Numbered from the stretch's first letter, positions 35,276 to 44,474 are shown. The stretch is 64,000 nt of DNA from Variovorax sp. J2L1-78 (GCF_030317205.1 NZ_JASZYB010000001.1:496001-560000); one strand, 5' to 3'. Notes: generated from the sequence alone by a model not told the origin. Numbers and translations: made by a program.

Positions 35276-36981
35276 CCCCTATGCCCCGCCCCCTGCGCAG
35301 CAACTTCCCGCGCGGCTCCTACCTCTGGTCGGTGCGCAATGCGCACTGGCGCGCGCTCGGCATCCCAGAGGAGGATTGCGAGAAGCCCAAGATCGCCATC
35401 GTCAACAGCTCCTCGGAGCTGGCCGCCTGCTTCAGCCACCTCGACCGCGTGGCAGCAGAAATCAAGACCGCGATCCGCGCAGCCGGCGGCGTACCGTTCG
35501 AAATCCGCACGGCGGCGCCCAGCGACTTCATCACCGGCGCCGGCGCGCGCGGCGCCTACATGCTGGGCGCGCGCGACCTCGTGACCAACGACATCGAAGT
35601 GGCCGTCGAAGGCGCGCAGCTCGACGGCATGGTGTGCCTCACCTCCTGCGACAAGACGGTGCCGGGCCAGCTCATGGCGGCGGCGCGGCTCAACATCCCG
35701 ACGCTGCTGGTGCCCTGCGGCTACCAGCCCAGCGGCGAGTACCGCGGCAGGCACATGGACATCGAGGAGGTGTTCATTGGCGCGATGCATGCCGTGACCG
35801 GCAGCCTGCCGGTGGAAGAACTCGTGGGCATGAGCCGCGAGGCGATCCGCGGGCCAGGCGTGTGCTCGGGCCTGGGCACGGCCAACTCGATGCACATCGT
35901 CTGCGAGGCGCTCGGCATGGCCTTGCCCGGCAGCTCGCCGGTGGCCGCGCTGAGCCCGAAGATGATGGACGACGTGCGCGCCGCGGGAACGCGCATCGTG
36001 CAGATGGTGCTGGACGACCTGAAGCCGCGCGACATCCTCTCGCCCGGCGCCTTCGCCAACGCGGTGCGCGCGGTATTGGCCGTCGGCGGCTCGCTCAACA
36101 CGGCCAAGCACCTGCAGGCGATATCGACCGAAGGCGAGTGCGGCGTCGATGTCTATGGCCTGTTCGAAAGCCTCGGCCCCACGACGCCGGTGCTGGCCGG
36201 CGTGCGGCCCATCGGCGAGCATTCGATCGAGGCCTTCGAAGCGGCGGGCGGTTGCCGCGCACTGATGAAGCAGCTCGCGCCCCTGCTCGACACGAGCGCG
36301 CTCACGGTCACCGGTGGAACGGTCGCCGGCAACCTGCGCCATGCCGAAGTGATGGACGCCGAGGTGATCCGCCCTATCGACCGCCCGGTCGCACCGCTGC
36401 CGGCCATCGTGCTGCTGCGGGGCAACCTCGCGCCCGAGTCGGGCCTCATCAAGACCGGCATCGCCGAGCGCAAGGTGCGCCGTTTTACCGGCCCGGCCGT
36501 GTGCTTCTGGACCTCGGACGCCGCCATCGCGGCGCTGAAGAACGGCGAGATCGTGCCCGGCCAGGTGGTCGTGATGCGCGGCGCCGGCGCCTGTGGCGGT
36601 CCGGCCATGGGGGGCGGCGCCTCACGCGTGGTCTTCGCGGTCGATGGCGCGGGGCTCGGGGACCAGGTCGCGCTGCTGACCGACGGGCATCTCTCGGGCC
36701 TGGTCTGCAAGGGGCTCGTGGTGGCCGAGGTGTCGCCCGAGGCCGCGCTCGGCGGGCCGCTCGGCCTGGTGCGCGATGGCGACGTGATCACCATCGACCT
36801 CGATGCCCGCCGCCTCGACATCGCGCTGAGCGACGCCGAACTCCAGGCGCGCCGCGCCGACTGGCAGGCACCGCCGCCGGCCTTCGACACCGGCTGGCTG
36901 CAGCAGTACCGGCGCAACGTGAGCCCGCTGTCGAAAGGCGCCGTGCTCGTGCGCACCGAACGACCCGAGCCTTCGGGCTAA
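35272..36981 (+). CDS. IlvD/Edd family dehydratase (dihydroxy-acid dehydratase-like)
   Basis: 569 residues if started at the GTG at 35272. That GTG overlaps the upstream stop and lies 8 bases after a GGAG; the ATG at 35281 is too far from this site but remains possible. Cluster ligands and active site are intact: the Cys in SSELAACFSHLD, CDKTVPG and GVCSGLGTANSM, plus the C-terminal GGPAMGGGASRV ... LLTDGHLSG. It dehydrates a 2,3-dihydroxy acid to a 2-keto-3-deoxy acid. Located with AcnX and a porin rather than with ilv genes, it is catabolic and not for branched-chain amino acid synthesis. Confidence 0.9.
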   Translation: MTPMPRPLRSNFPRGSYLWSVRNAHWRALGIPEEDCEKPKIAIVNSSSELAACFSHLDRVAAEIKTAIRAAGGVPFEIRTAAPSDFITGAGARGAYMLGARDLVTNDIEVAVEGAQLDGMVCLTSCDKTVPGQLMAAARLNIPTLLVPCGYQPSGEYRGRHMDIEEVFIGAMHAVTGSLPVEELVGMSREAIRGPGVCSGLGTANSMHIVCEALGMALPGSSPVAALSPKMMDDVRAAGTRIVQMVLDDLKPRDILSPGAFANAVRAVLAVGGSLNTAKHLQAISTEGECGVDVYGLFESLGPTTPVLAGVRPIGEHSIEAFEAAGGCRALMKQLAPLLDTSALTVTGGTVAGNLRHAEVMDAEVIRPIDRPVAPLPAIVLLRGNLAPESGLIKTGIAERKVRRFTGPAVCFWTSDAAIAALKNGEIVPGQVVVMRGAGACGGPAMGGGASRVVFAVDGAGLGDQVALLTDGHLSGLVCKGLVVAEVSPEAALGGPLGLVRDGDVITIDLDARRLDIALSDAELQARRADWQAPPPAFDTGWLQQYRRNVSPLSKGAVLVRTERPEPSG

Positions 36982-37096
36982 TACCTTTTCACCCGGCCTT
37001 CGCCGACCGGTGCGGACCTCCGTTCGCACCCGGTGGCGCAGCCCTGCGCGCGTTCCGAGTTTTTCAACCAAGAGAAGAAGCAGGAGACAAGAAATC

Positions 37097-38224
37097 ATGA
37101 AGAAGATCTTGATGTGGTCAGCGTTGGGGCTTGCAAGCAGCGGCGCGGCGCATGCGCAATCCAGCGTCACCGTGTTTGGCGTGATGGACCTGGGTATCCA
37201 GTCCACCAACGGCGTCGGCGGTGGGTCGGTCAAGGCGCTGTCCAACGGCGGGCTTTCGACCAGCCGCCTCGGCTTCCGCGGCACCGAAGACCTGGGCGGC
37301 GGCCTGCAGGCGGGCTTCTGGCTCGAAGGCAGCCTGAACCCCGACACCGGCACCGGCCGCGCGAGCAACACCAACAACCAGACCAGCGGCGCGGGCGTCG
37401 CCGGCCCCCTGACCTTCGACCGCATGTCCTACGTCAGCCTGTCGCACGCGACGCTGGGCGAAGTCCGGCTGGGTCGTGACTTCATCCCCACGCACTACAA
37501 CAGCATCTACTTCGATCCCTTCAACGCCAACGGCGTCGCCCGTGCGGGCAACCTGACCTTCGCCGGCCCCGGCACCGGGCCGCTGCCCACCGCGATCACG
37601 GGCAGCAACACGGTGAGCTACTGGCTACCGCCCCAGCTTGGCGGGTTCTACGGCATGGCCATGGTCGGCAGCGGCGAAAACCTCTCCACCGCCGCGAACC
37701 GTGACGACGGCAACTTCGCCGGTGCGCGGGTCGGCTTCGCGGCCGGTGCCTTCGACCTTGCGGCGGCCTATACCCGGACCCACTACGACACCACGAGCAC
37801 CATCGGCAACTACGCGCACGCCAACATCGGCGGTTCGTGGGACGCGGGCTTCGCGCGGTTCTTCGCGCTCTACAACAAGGTGACCGTGCGCCTGGCCGCA
37901 GGCACGGTGCGCAAGAACACCGCCGAGATCGGTGCGCACATCCCGGCCTTCGAGGTCGGCCGCATCCGCGTGAGCTATGCCTACCTGGACGACCGCAGCG
38001 ACGAGAACCTGCGCAACGCCAACGGCGTGCCGCGCGACCGCGACGACGCGCGGCAACTGGGCATCGGCTACGTGCACATCCTCTCGAAGCGCACCGCGCT
38101 CTACGGCACCTATGCGCGGCTCATGAACAGCGGGCAGGCGCGGTACGTGGTGAGCGGCGGCGTGGCGCCGGCGGGCGGGGCGCGCTCGTCGGGGTGGGAG
38201 TTCGGTGTGCGGCATCTCTTCTGA
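37097..38224 (+). CDS. Gram-negative porin (OmpC/beta-proteobacterial type)
   Basis: 375 residues with a signal peptide (MKKILMWSALGLASSGAAHA-Q). It starts as the family does (SSVTVFGVMDLGIQ), has the SRLGFRGTEDLGGGLQAGFWLE block of beta-proteobacterial porins, and ends in a terminal Phe (GVRHLF) needed for Bam insertion. It forms a 16-stranded trimeric channel. At 115 bases after the dehydratase and 14 before a Bug gene, it probably supplies the outer-membrane entry for the operon's acid substrate. Confidence 0.93.
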   Translation: MKKILMWSALGLASSGAAHAQSSVTVFGVMDLGIQSTNGVGGGSVKALSNGGLSTSRLGFRGTEDLGGGLQAGFWLEGSLNPDTGTGRASNTNNQTSGAGVAGPLTFDRMSYVSLSHATLGEVRLGRDFIPTHYNSIYFDPFNANGVARAGNLTFAGPGTGPLPTAITGSNTVSYWLPPQLGGFYGMAMVGSGENLSTAANRDDGNFAGARVGFAAGAFDLAAAYTRTHYDTTSTIGNYAHANIGGSWDAGFARFFALYNKVTVRLAAGTVRKNTAEIGAHIPAFEVGRIRVSYAYLDDRSDENLRNANGVPRDRDDARQLGIGYVHILSKRTALYGTYARLMNSGQARYVVSGGVAPAGGARSSGWEFGVRHLF

Positions 38225-38238
38225 ACCAGGAGCCTTTC

Positions 38239-39201
38239 ATGCGACGCAGAAACCTGTCCCTGGCCGCTTTGGCGGCCGCGGTGTTGCCCGGCGCGGCGGC
38301 ATGGAGCGCCGACGCGTACCCGCAGAAGCCCTTGCGGCTGATCGTCGGCTTTGCGTCCGGCGGCGGCGCCGACGCGCTCACCCGGATCATTGCGGAGGGC
38401 CTGTCCAAGCAACTCGGCCAGCAGGTGATCGTGGAGAACCGCCCGGGCGCCGACGGCGTGCTCGCGGCGCAGGCCACGTCATCGGCCAAGCCCGACGGCT
38501 ACACGCTGCTGATGGGTACCAACACCGCGATGGTGGCGGCACCCACGCTGCGGCCGACGCCGCCCTACGACCCGTTCAAGGCCTTCACGCCGATCAGCTC
38601 GGCCGGGCAGTTCTCGATGTTCCTGGTGGTGCCGTCGAGCCTGCCTGCGAAGAGCGTGAGCGAGCTGCTGGCCATGGTGGCGGCCAAGCCCGGCGCCTAC
38701 AACTCGGCGTCGAGCAACAGCGCCTCGGAGCTCGCGATGCTGCAACTGCTGGGCGAGCGCAAGGTGGTCAATGCCCGCTACAAGGGTGACATGCAGGCCA
38801 TGACCGACCTGCTGGGCGGCCAGATCCACATGATGTTCACCACCGGCACGCTGGCACCGGGCTTCGTGAAGGAGGGGCGCATCCGCGCGCTCGTCACCTT
38901 GCTGCCGCAGCGCAGCGGCCTGTTGCCCGAGGTGCCGACGGGCGGCGAGCTGGGGCTGGGCAAGCTCACGATCACGCCGTGGGCCGGCTTCTTCGGGCCA
39001 CCGGGGTTGCCGCCGGAGATCACCGAGAAGCTTTCGCTGGAGCTGCAGAACACGCTCAAGCGGCCCGAGGTGCATGCGCAGCTGGTGCAGCAGGGCTTCG
39101 AGGGCTACGGCATGAGCCCTGCGAAGTTCGGCGAGTTCTTCCGCACGCAGTACGACGCCTTCGGCGCGACCGTGCGGGCGCACAACGTCAAGTTCGAATA
39201 G
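38239..39201 (+). CDS. Bug family TTT substrate-binding protein
   Basis: 320 residues with a signal peptide (RRRNLSLAALAAAVLPGAAAWSA-DA). Bug motifs: LRLIVGFASGGGADALTR, VIVENRPGADG, YDPFKAFTPIS and a LLPEVPTGGELG segment. The usual PYKG is ARYKGD here, a slight deviation at the carboxylate-binding loop. It follows the porin by 14 bases after an AGGAG site and closes the operon. A GC hairpin and one copy of the 34-base repeat lie just downstream. Confidence 0.92.
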   Translation: MRRRNLSLAALAAAVLPGAAAWSADAYPQKPLRLIVGFASGGGADALTRIIAEGLSKQLGQQVIVENRPGADGVLAAQATSSAKPDGYTLLMGTNTAMVAAPTLRPTPPYDPFKAFTPISSAGQFSMFLVVPSSLPAKSVSELLAMVAAKPGAYNSASSNSASELAMLQLLGERKVVNARYKGDMQAMTDLLGGQIHMMFTTGTLAPGFVKEGRIRALVTLLPQRSGLLPEVPTGGELGLGKLTITPWAGFFGPPGLPPEITEKLSLELQNTLKRPEVHAQLVQQGFEGYGMSPAKFGEFFRTQYDAFGATVRAHNVKFE

Positions 39202-39229
39202 CGGGGCGTCGCAGCGCCCGAACGCCGCA

Positions 39230-39263
39230 GCGTTGTCCGCCCTGTGGCTGCCGCCTCGTTCAG
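39230..39263. repeat. Left copy of direct repeat flanking the FecI/FecR/TonB module
   Basis: A 34-base sequence beginning GCGTTGTCCGCCC and ending TGCCGCCTCGTTCAG. It matches 43485-43517 in the same orientation at 31 of 33 aligned positions plus one gap. The copies bound a 4.2-kb segment holding only the iron-signalling module. The right copy includes the end of the amidohydrolase gene, so this copy looks like a duplicated fragment of that gene's tail. Confidence 0.75.
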
Positions 39264-39267
39264 GCGG
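39251..39267. terminator. Hairpin between convergent Bug and TonB-receptor genes
   Basis: A perfect stem CCGCCT / AGGCGG with a 5-base loop lies between the stop of the Bug gene (+) and the stop of the TonB receptor (-). It overlaps the end of the left direct repeat. It lacks a T-run, so termination is possible but unproven. Confidence 0.4.
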
Positions 39268-39271
39268 AGGC

Positions 39272-41695
39272 TTACCAGCGATAGCCCAGGGTGGCAGTGA
39301 CCGTGCGGTCCTGGCCGTAGAACTGTGCCCGGTTTGCGGTCGTCACCTCGTCGGTGAGATTGGCGACATTGATCGAGAAGCGCACGGGCCCGGCGTCGTA
39401 GCGCACGGCCGCGTCGATCAACGTATACCCCGCGTTCCAGTAGCGGTTGTACGTGTCGGCCACCGTGGGGCCAACGCGGCGCACACCAGCGCCGACGCTC
39501 CAGCCGCGAGCTGCCTCACTGCGAAAGGCGTAGTTCAACCAGAGCTTGGCCGTTTGCCGAGCGGTCTGGAACGGTCGCTTGCCGAGCTCCGCGGCATCGT
39601 TGCTGCGCGTGATCTCCGCGTCGAGATAGGTGTAGCTGGCGATCAGATCGAGGCCGGCGCTCAAGCGCGACTTGCCTTCCAGCTCGAGACCGCGTGCCCT
39701 GACCTCGCCCGTCTGCGCGCGCAGCAGCGGGTTGGTGGGATCCAGGGTGGTGACATTCTGGCGACGCAGGTCGAACACCGCCGCGGTGAGCAGATGGCCA
39801 GCGCCCGCGGGCTCGAACTTCACGCCCAGTTCGAACTGCTCGCTGGTCTCGGGTTGCGGGGTCCCCCGGTAGTTGCTGCCGACGACCGGAACGAAGGAGG
39901 TCGCGTAACTGGCGTAGGGTGAGATCCCGTGGTCGAAGCGGTACATGGCGCCCACGCTGCCGGTTGTCTTGCCGTCCTCGGCAGAGGCTTCGGTCGCGCC
40001 GGACCGCCGCACGGTATCGGCCCGGTCATGACGCACCCCGGCGGTCAGGATCCACCGGTTCCAGCGCATCTGGTCCTGGGCATAGAGGCCAAGTTGACGC
40101 AGTTGCGCGGTACTCGGGGCGGTCACCGGTGCGATGAAGGCGCGACCGTAGACCGGATTGAAGATGTCCAGAACCGGCGCATTGCCAAAGCCGATGTCCT
40201 CGCTGCCGGAGAAGCGCTGGTAGTCCAGGCCCAGCAGGAGCGTGTGGCGCAGTGGCCCGGTCGCGGTTTCCTTCTGCACGCTGGTGTCTACCGTGGTGAC
40301 ATCGCTCTTGCTGCGGGAGATGAGCGATGCCCGGTTGGCGCTGCGCTGGTCGCCGCGAATCGCCGTGGCATACACGTGCTGATAGTCCAGCTCGAAACTG
40401 GCTCGGCGCAGCTGCTGGCGCAAGGTCAGCGTCTCGTCGAAGCGATGCTCCAGCAGATAGCCCAGCGAGTGCATGTCCCGGTCGTAGCGGTCGAACGCGG
40501 GCTCGCCGGCGAAGGTGCGCACGGGAATCCGCCCCTCTGCATAGGTGCCCAGAAGCGACTGGTTCGGCCACCAGCTCTTGGGCGTCATGCGGTCGCGCGT
40601 GACGTCGGCCAGGATCGTGAGCGACGTCTGCGCCGATGGCTTCCAGGTCAGCGCCGGGGCGATGTACAGCCGGTCGTCCTGCGAGTGGGCCGTCTGTGTG
40701 CGGCTGTCCCGGCCCATGCCATTCAACCGGAACAGCAGCGTACCGTCGGCATCGAGCGTCCGTCCCAGATCGAAGCCGGCCTGATATCGGCCATGATTGC
40801 CCGCGCTCAGGCTGACTTCGCTGACCGCATCGCTCGTCGGGCGCTTGGAGACCTGGTTGACGATGCCCCCCGGGCCGCCCTGCCCGTAGAGGACGGCGGA
40901 GGGGCCCTTGAGCACTTCCACGCGCTCGACACCCTGGGGTTCGGTGAGCCAGTCACCGTAGGTCCCGGTCTTGAAGACCCTCAGGCCATCGCGATAGAGG
41001 GTCGCGTCGAAGCCGCGGATGTTCAGGCTCGCGTAACGCAGGTCATAGCCGGTCACCTCGGTCAGCACGCCAGCCGTGTAGCGCAGTGCCTGCTCCACCG
41101 TCTGGACACCCTGTGCCTCCATCTGGTCGCGCGTGACGACCGAGATGGACTGCGCAATCTCCGTGATGGGGGTGTCCGTCTTGGTGGCCGTGGCGGAGCG
41201 ACGCGCGATGAAACCCTCCACCCGGCTGCTGGCCGTCTCCGCCGGGGCGCTGGCCGTGACCGTGACGGCGGGCAGCGTGCCGGCACGCCCCTCAGCCGCC
41301 GGCAAGACGGTCACCGTCGACGCGGAGCGAACGTAGACGAGGCCCGTGTTCTCCAGTGTGCGATCCATCGCCTGCTGCAGATCGAAGGAGCCATTCAAGG
41401 CCGGGGCCAGTCTGCCCTCGAGCAGGGCGGCCTCACCCCCGATCGAGACGCCGAACTGGCGCGAGAGCACGCCCAGGCGGATGGGAAGCGGCTGCGCGGG
41501 AAGGGTCAGTGGCGTTGGTGCTGCTGCAAGGGACGAGGCACTCTGCGCATGGGCCTGGCCGCCGGTGAGGCCAAAGACATTGGCACAAATCGCCGCGGCG
41601 GCTGCCAGCGGCTTCGCGCGGGCGATCCAGGTGACGGGATGATGGGTGACGGCATGCGGGAGAGGGCGTCGGGGTCGCGCGGCGGGCTTGCTCAT
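39272..41695 (-). CDS. TonB-dependent siderophore receptor with N-terminal signalling (STN) domain
   Basis: 807 residues. A signal peptide ending QAHA-Q is followed by a secretin/TonB short N-terminal domain (LGVLSRQFGVSIGGEAALLEGRL...) at about 70-150. That domain is the signature of receptors that signal to FecR. A plug (ITEIAQSISVVTRDQMEAQGV, NIRGFDATLYRDGLRV, LKGPSAVLYGQGGPGG) and a 22-strand barrel ending in YRW follow. It takes up a ferric siderophore with TonB energy. It lies 93 bases after fecR, in a gap with a CCCCAAA/TTTGGGG inverted repeat that may be part of its promoter. Confidence 0.94.
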   Translation of the reverse strand: MSKPAARPRRPLPHAVTHHPVTWIARAKPLAAAAAICANVFGLTGGQAHAQSASSLAAAPTPLTLPAQPLPIRLGVLSRQFGVSIGGEAALLEGRLAPALNGSFDLQQAMDRTLENTGLVYVRSASTVTVLPAAEGRAGTLPAVTVTASAPAETASSRVEGFIARRSATATKTDTPITEIAQSISVVTRDQMEAQGVQTVEQALRYTAGVLTEVTGYDLRYASLNIRGFDATLYRDGLRVFKTGTYGDWLTEPQGVERVEVLKGPSAVLYGQGGPGGIVNQVSKRPTSDAVSEVSLSAGNHGRYQAGFDLGRTLDADGTLLFRLNGMGRDSRTQTAHSQDDRLYIAPALTWKPSAQTSLTILADVTRDRMTPKSWWPNQSLLGTYAEGRIPVRTFAGEPAFDRYDRDMHSLGYLLEHRFDETLTLRQQLRRASFELDYQHVYATAIRGDQRSANRASLISRSKSDVTTVDTSVQKETATGPLRHTLLLGLDYQRFSGSEDIGFGNAPVLDIFNPVYGRAFIAPVTAPSTAQLRQLGLYAQDQMRWNRWILTAGVRHDRADTVRRSGATEASAEDGKTTGSVGAMYRFDHGISPYASYATSFVPVVGSNYRGTPQPETSEQFELGVKFEPAGAGHLLTAAVFDLRRQNVTTLDPTNPLLRAQTGEVRARGLELEGKSRLSAGLDLIASYTYLDAEITRSNDAAELGKRPFQTARQTAKLWLNYAFRSEAARGWSVGAGVRRVGPTVADTYNRYWNAGYTLIDAAVRYDAGPVRFSINVANLTDEVTTANRAQFYGQDRTVTATLGYRW

Positions 41696-41788
41696 GTTCG
41701 AAGGTCCTTGGGGTTGGTTCGAACAGAAGACAAGGTCGAGGGCCGATACCCCCCAAAAAAGACCCGCCTGACGTACTTTGGGGCGCGT

Positions 41789-42805
41789 TCAGCGGCGAAC
41801 CTGGATTTCGGTCGGACCGTCTGCAGGACGACGGACCTGGATGGGCACCATCAATGGCAATGCATCGAGGAAACCCTGCAGATCGCGCAGGGCAAAACGG
41901 CCGGAGATACGCAGCCGCTCAAGGCGTGCGTCCGGGTCGAGTCGAATCGGCTGCCCGAGGTAGTCGTTCCAGCGCGCCACCACCTCGGGAAGCGGCGTGT
42001 TGCGAAAGACGAGCCAGCCCTGCCGCCAGGCGGCCACATCGGCTACATCGATCGCCCAGGGTGACCCCAGGCCGGTTGCATCCGTCTCGACCGCCTCTCC
42101 GGGTCCCAGCGTGAGCGAGACGGCCGCAGCTGGCGCGTTCGTCGCACGCACGAGGACGCGTCCTTCGGCAACGGCCACGCGCATGCGGCCCTCCCGCGCC
42201 GACACCGTGAAGGCGGTACCCACGACCTGCACGCTTCCCCAGGCGCAAGTCACGATGAAAGGTCGCTCTGCATCGTGCGTCACGCCAAAACGCGCCTCCC
42301 CCTCGAGGAGATGCACCGTCCGCCGATCGCGGAAGAATCGCACCTGCACAGCAGTGAGCGAGTCGAGGTCCAGTCGGGTGCCGTCGTCCAGCGTGCGGGT
42401 CAGCGTGCGGCCGCGCGGGGTGTGCAGCGCGAGAACTTCCAGCGGCTGCCCCCAGTAGAACCGGGCGCCTGCGACCGCCGCTGCAGCGAAGCCCACGACC
42501 CCGAGCAGGCCCATGGCCCGGCGTCGAGACGCAGGCCGGTCCTCGGCCCGTGGGGGCATGGGCAGCAGCGCACGCGCTTCGCTTTGCCCAGTCAACTGCC
42601 AGATGCGCCATGCGGTGGCGGCCGCCTCTTCGTTCTTGGGGCTTTGCTGACGCCATGCCAGGAGTGCCGCCTCGGCTGTCTGTGAAAGCTGTGGATCCGC
42701 GCGTTCCATGCGTCCCAGCAAGGTGAGGGCGTGCGCCACCAATCGGCGGGGTGCCCGCCTTTCCTCGGCGCCAAGCAGCCCATCGTTATGTTGAGGGTGG
42801 GTCAT
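41789..42805 (-). CDS. FecR-type anti-sigma / transmembrane sensor
   Basis: 338 residues from the ATG at 42805. A cytoplasmic sigma-binding N-domain of the DUF4880 type (LLAWRQQSPKNEEAAATAWRIWQLTGQ) is followed by one membrane helix (about 95-115), then a periplasmic FecR domain (LHTPRGRTLTRTLDDGTRLDLDSLTAVQVRF, VVGTAFTVSAREGRMRVAVAEG) and a C-terminal STN-like region that meets the receptor. It relays the ferric-siderophore signal from the TonB receptor to the sigma factor. It is 20 bases downstream of the sigma gene. Confidence 0.93.
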   Translation of the reverse strand: MTHPQHNDGLLGAEERRAPRRLVAHALTLLGRMERADPQLSQTAEAALLAWRQQSPKNEEAAATAWRIWQLTGQSEARALLPMPPRAEDRPASRRRAMGLLGVVGFAAAAVAGARFYWGQPLEVLALHTPRGRTLTRTLDDGTRLDLDSLTAVQVRFFRDRRTVHLLEGEARFGVTHDAERPFIVTCAWGSVQVVGTAFTVSAREGRMRVAVAEGRVLVRATNAPAAAVSLTLGPGEAVETDATGLGSPWAIDVADVAAWRQGWLVFRNTPLPEVVARWNDYLGQPIRLDPDARLERLRISGRFALRDLQGFLDALPLMVPIQVRRPADGPTEIQVRR

Positions 42806-42825
42806 CGCGGTGTTGGAGGTCCCGG

Positions 42826-43305
42826 TCAGTGCCCCGAAGGCCGGCCGTAGCCGGCGCAGTCGAGCAAGGCGCGCGTCATGTGATGTTCCACTGCCTTGAG
42901 GCTCAGGTCCAGGTGGGCACATGTCTGGGCATAGCTCAACCCATGAATGCGCACCAGCACGAAGACTTCACGCCGCTTGCGTGGCATGCCCGAAAGCAGG
43001 CGCAAGAGATGCGCCAGCTGCTGCCGCGCAATGACTTCGCGCTCCACGGAAGGGACGCTGTCGTCCCGGACCACTGCCAGCGTCTCGAGCATGCGCAGCT
43101 CGGCGGCCCGTCGAACGATCTGGTTGGTCCATATGTTGCGCGCAGCTTGGAAGAGAAGCGCCCGCGGCTCGCGGATGGTGCCGCCGCCATGCTGAAGCGC
43201 GAACACGCGCATGTAGGCCTCCTGAACCACATCGGCGGCAGCGTCGCCGTTCCCGGCCTTGCGGATGAAGTACCGCAGCAGTTCTCGGTAATGACGCTCT
43301 GGCAC
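42826..43305 (-). CDS. FecI-type ECF sigma factor
   Basis: 159 residues, a normal size. Region 2 (YFIRKAGNGDAAADVVQEAYMRVFAL) and region 4 (LRLLSGMPRKRREVFVLVRIHGLSYAQTCAHLDLSLKAVEHHMTRAL) are present without extra domains. It directs RNA polymerase to the TonB receptor promoter when released or activated by the FecR protein. It is the first gene of the module. A Fur-like site lies about 90 bases upstream, so iron repression of the sigma gene is likely. Confidence 0.93.
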   Translation of the reverse strand: MPERHYRELLRYFIRKAGNGDAAADVVQEAYMRVFALQHGGGTIREPRALLFQAARNIWTNQIVRRAAELRMLETLAVVRDDSVPSVEREVIARQQLAHLLRLLSGMPRKRREVFVLVRIHGLSYAQTCAHLDLSLKAVEHHMTRALLDCAGYGRPSGH

Positions 43306-43392
43306 AAGGGGTCAGGAGTTTTGAAGGTCTCGGAGGAGCAGCACCGGGGCGCTTGCCGACCCGCGCACGCCATGCAACGCACCTGAAGTGTA

Positions 43393-43409
43393 GATGAGAA
43401 TGAGAGTTG
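43393..43409. promoter_or_regulatory. Candidate Fur box upstream of the ECF sigma gene
   Basis: GATGAGAATGAGAGTTG resembles three hexamers of the GATAAT Fur type (GATGAG/AATGAG/AGTTG). It sits in the AT-richer stretch before the sigma gene, where an iron repressor site is expected. It is a partial match only. Confidence 0.4.
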
Positions 43410-43484
43410 TTTGATCGTGCTCGGTCGGATGATCGCCTTGATTTTTCGACGTCGCCTGCCGAGCCCGGCGCGACGGTCACCACG

Positions 43485-43517
43485 GCGTTGCCGCCCCGTG
43501 GATGCCGCCTCGTTCAG
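43485..43517. repeat. Right copy of direct repeat flanking the FecI/FecR/TonB module
   Basis: A 33-base sequence (GCGTTGCCGCCCC ... TGCCGCCTCGTTCAG). Its last bases contain the stop codon of the amidohydrolase gene. It matches 39230-39263 in direct orientation with two substitutions and one gap. Confidence 0.75.
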
Positions 43518-44425
43518 CGCAGCTCGAACAGCGCCGCCGCGTTGCCCCAGGCCACGCGCTGCGCCACGTCGGGCGGCAGGTCGGCCAGCCAGGTGCGGTA
43601 GCCGCGCATGATCTCGTCGTAGGCGCTCCAGCGCTGGTTGACCCAGGTGTCGGAGCCGATCACGAAGCGCCCCGGGTACTTCAGGATGAGCGCCCGCCAT
43701 TCGGGGCACAGGGTGCCGTCGCCGCAGGTCAGCCCCGGCCGGTACGAGAGCTCGCCGATCAACAACGGATAGCGCTCGAGCAGCGCCTGCACCCGCTCGA
43801 TCGGCGCACCGCCGATGCCCGTGTGCGCCCAGATCAGGCGCAGGCGCTGTCCTTTCGACGGGGCGTTGGCCATCAGCAGGTCGATCGCCACGTCGTCGAC
43901 ATGTGCCAGGACCGCGAGCTGCTGCTGCTCGGCCAGCACGATCAGCCTCTTGGCGACCGGGCCGTTGGCGTTGGCGCTGTCGTACAGGTGGAATTCCCCG
44001 AGGCCGCGGTACGGGCCGCTCGGCGTGCCGCGCGCCAGCTCGGTCTGCACCATGTCGTAGATGGTCTCGTCGCGGAACCAGTTGCCGTAGTCGTCGCGGT
44101 TGCGGTAGAGCCGCACGAAGGGCACCACGCGCACGCCGGCGGCGCGGGTCTCGCGCGACGCCGCCAGCGTCTGCGTGCCGGCGTTCGGCCGCGAGTTGGC
44201 GATGATCGCGCGCACGTCGTTGCGCTGGAAGCGCGCCAGCGCCTCGACCGGCGGATAAGGCCCGGTGTTGCCGTCCCAGGCCTCCTGGTTGTAGTGCAGG
44301 TGCGTGTCGAACAGCGGGCCCTGGTAGGCGGCCGGCGTGTTCGCTCGTGGCTGCGCATGAGCGGCCGGAAGGACCGCAGAGAAGGTGGCGAGGAGCAGGG
44401 CGGCGATCGGCGCGGAGACGGTCAT
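43514..44425 (-). CDS. Exported metal-dependent amidohydrolase (amidohydrolase_2-like)
   Basis: 303 residues with a signal peptide (about 1-24, ending AHA-Q). A TIM-barrel hydrolase with the first metal motif FDTHLHYN, a conserved HVDD after strand 5 and IWAHTGIGG, and a late GSDTWVN with the catalytic Asp. Relatives are decarboxylases or lactone/amide hydrolases. Export to the periplasm is less usual for this family. It ends the minus-strand gene series beginning at the LacI gene, 49 bases after the antiporter frame, but its link to sugar-acid use is not evident. Confidence 0.85.
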   Translation of the reverse strand: MTVSAPIAALLLATFSAVLPAAHAQPRANTPAAYQGPLFDTHLHYNQEAWDGNTGPYPPVEALARFQRNDVRAIIANSRPNAGTQTLAASRETRAAGVRVVPFVRLYRNRDDYGNWFRDETIYDMVQTELARGTPSGPYRGLGEFHLYDSANANGPVAKRLIVLAEQQQLAVLAHVDDVAIDLLMANAPSKGQRLRLIWAHTGIGGAPIERVQALLERYPLLIGELSYRPGLTCGDGTLCPEWRALILKYPGRFVIGSDTWVNQRWSAYDEIMRGYRTWLADLPPDVAQRVAWGNAAALFELR

Positions 44426-44474
44426 GCGGTCCTCGGGAGAGATGGAAGCCGCCGATTATCCCGGCGTGGGCGCC

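Noticed and set aside
43441..43513. Possible small gene or second promoter between the ECF sigma gene and the amidohydrolase.
   Set aside because: Only short frames with shadow-like composition; the stretch is explained by the Fur-like site and the direct repeat.
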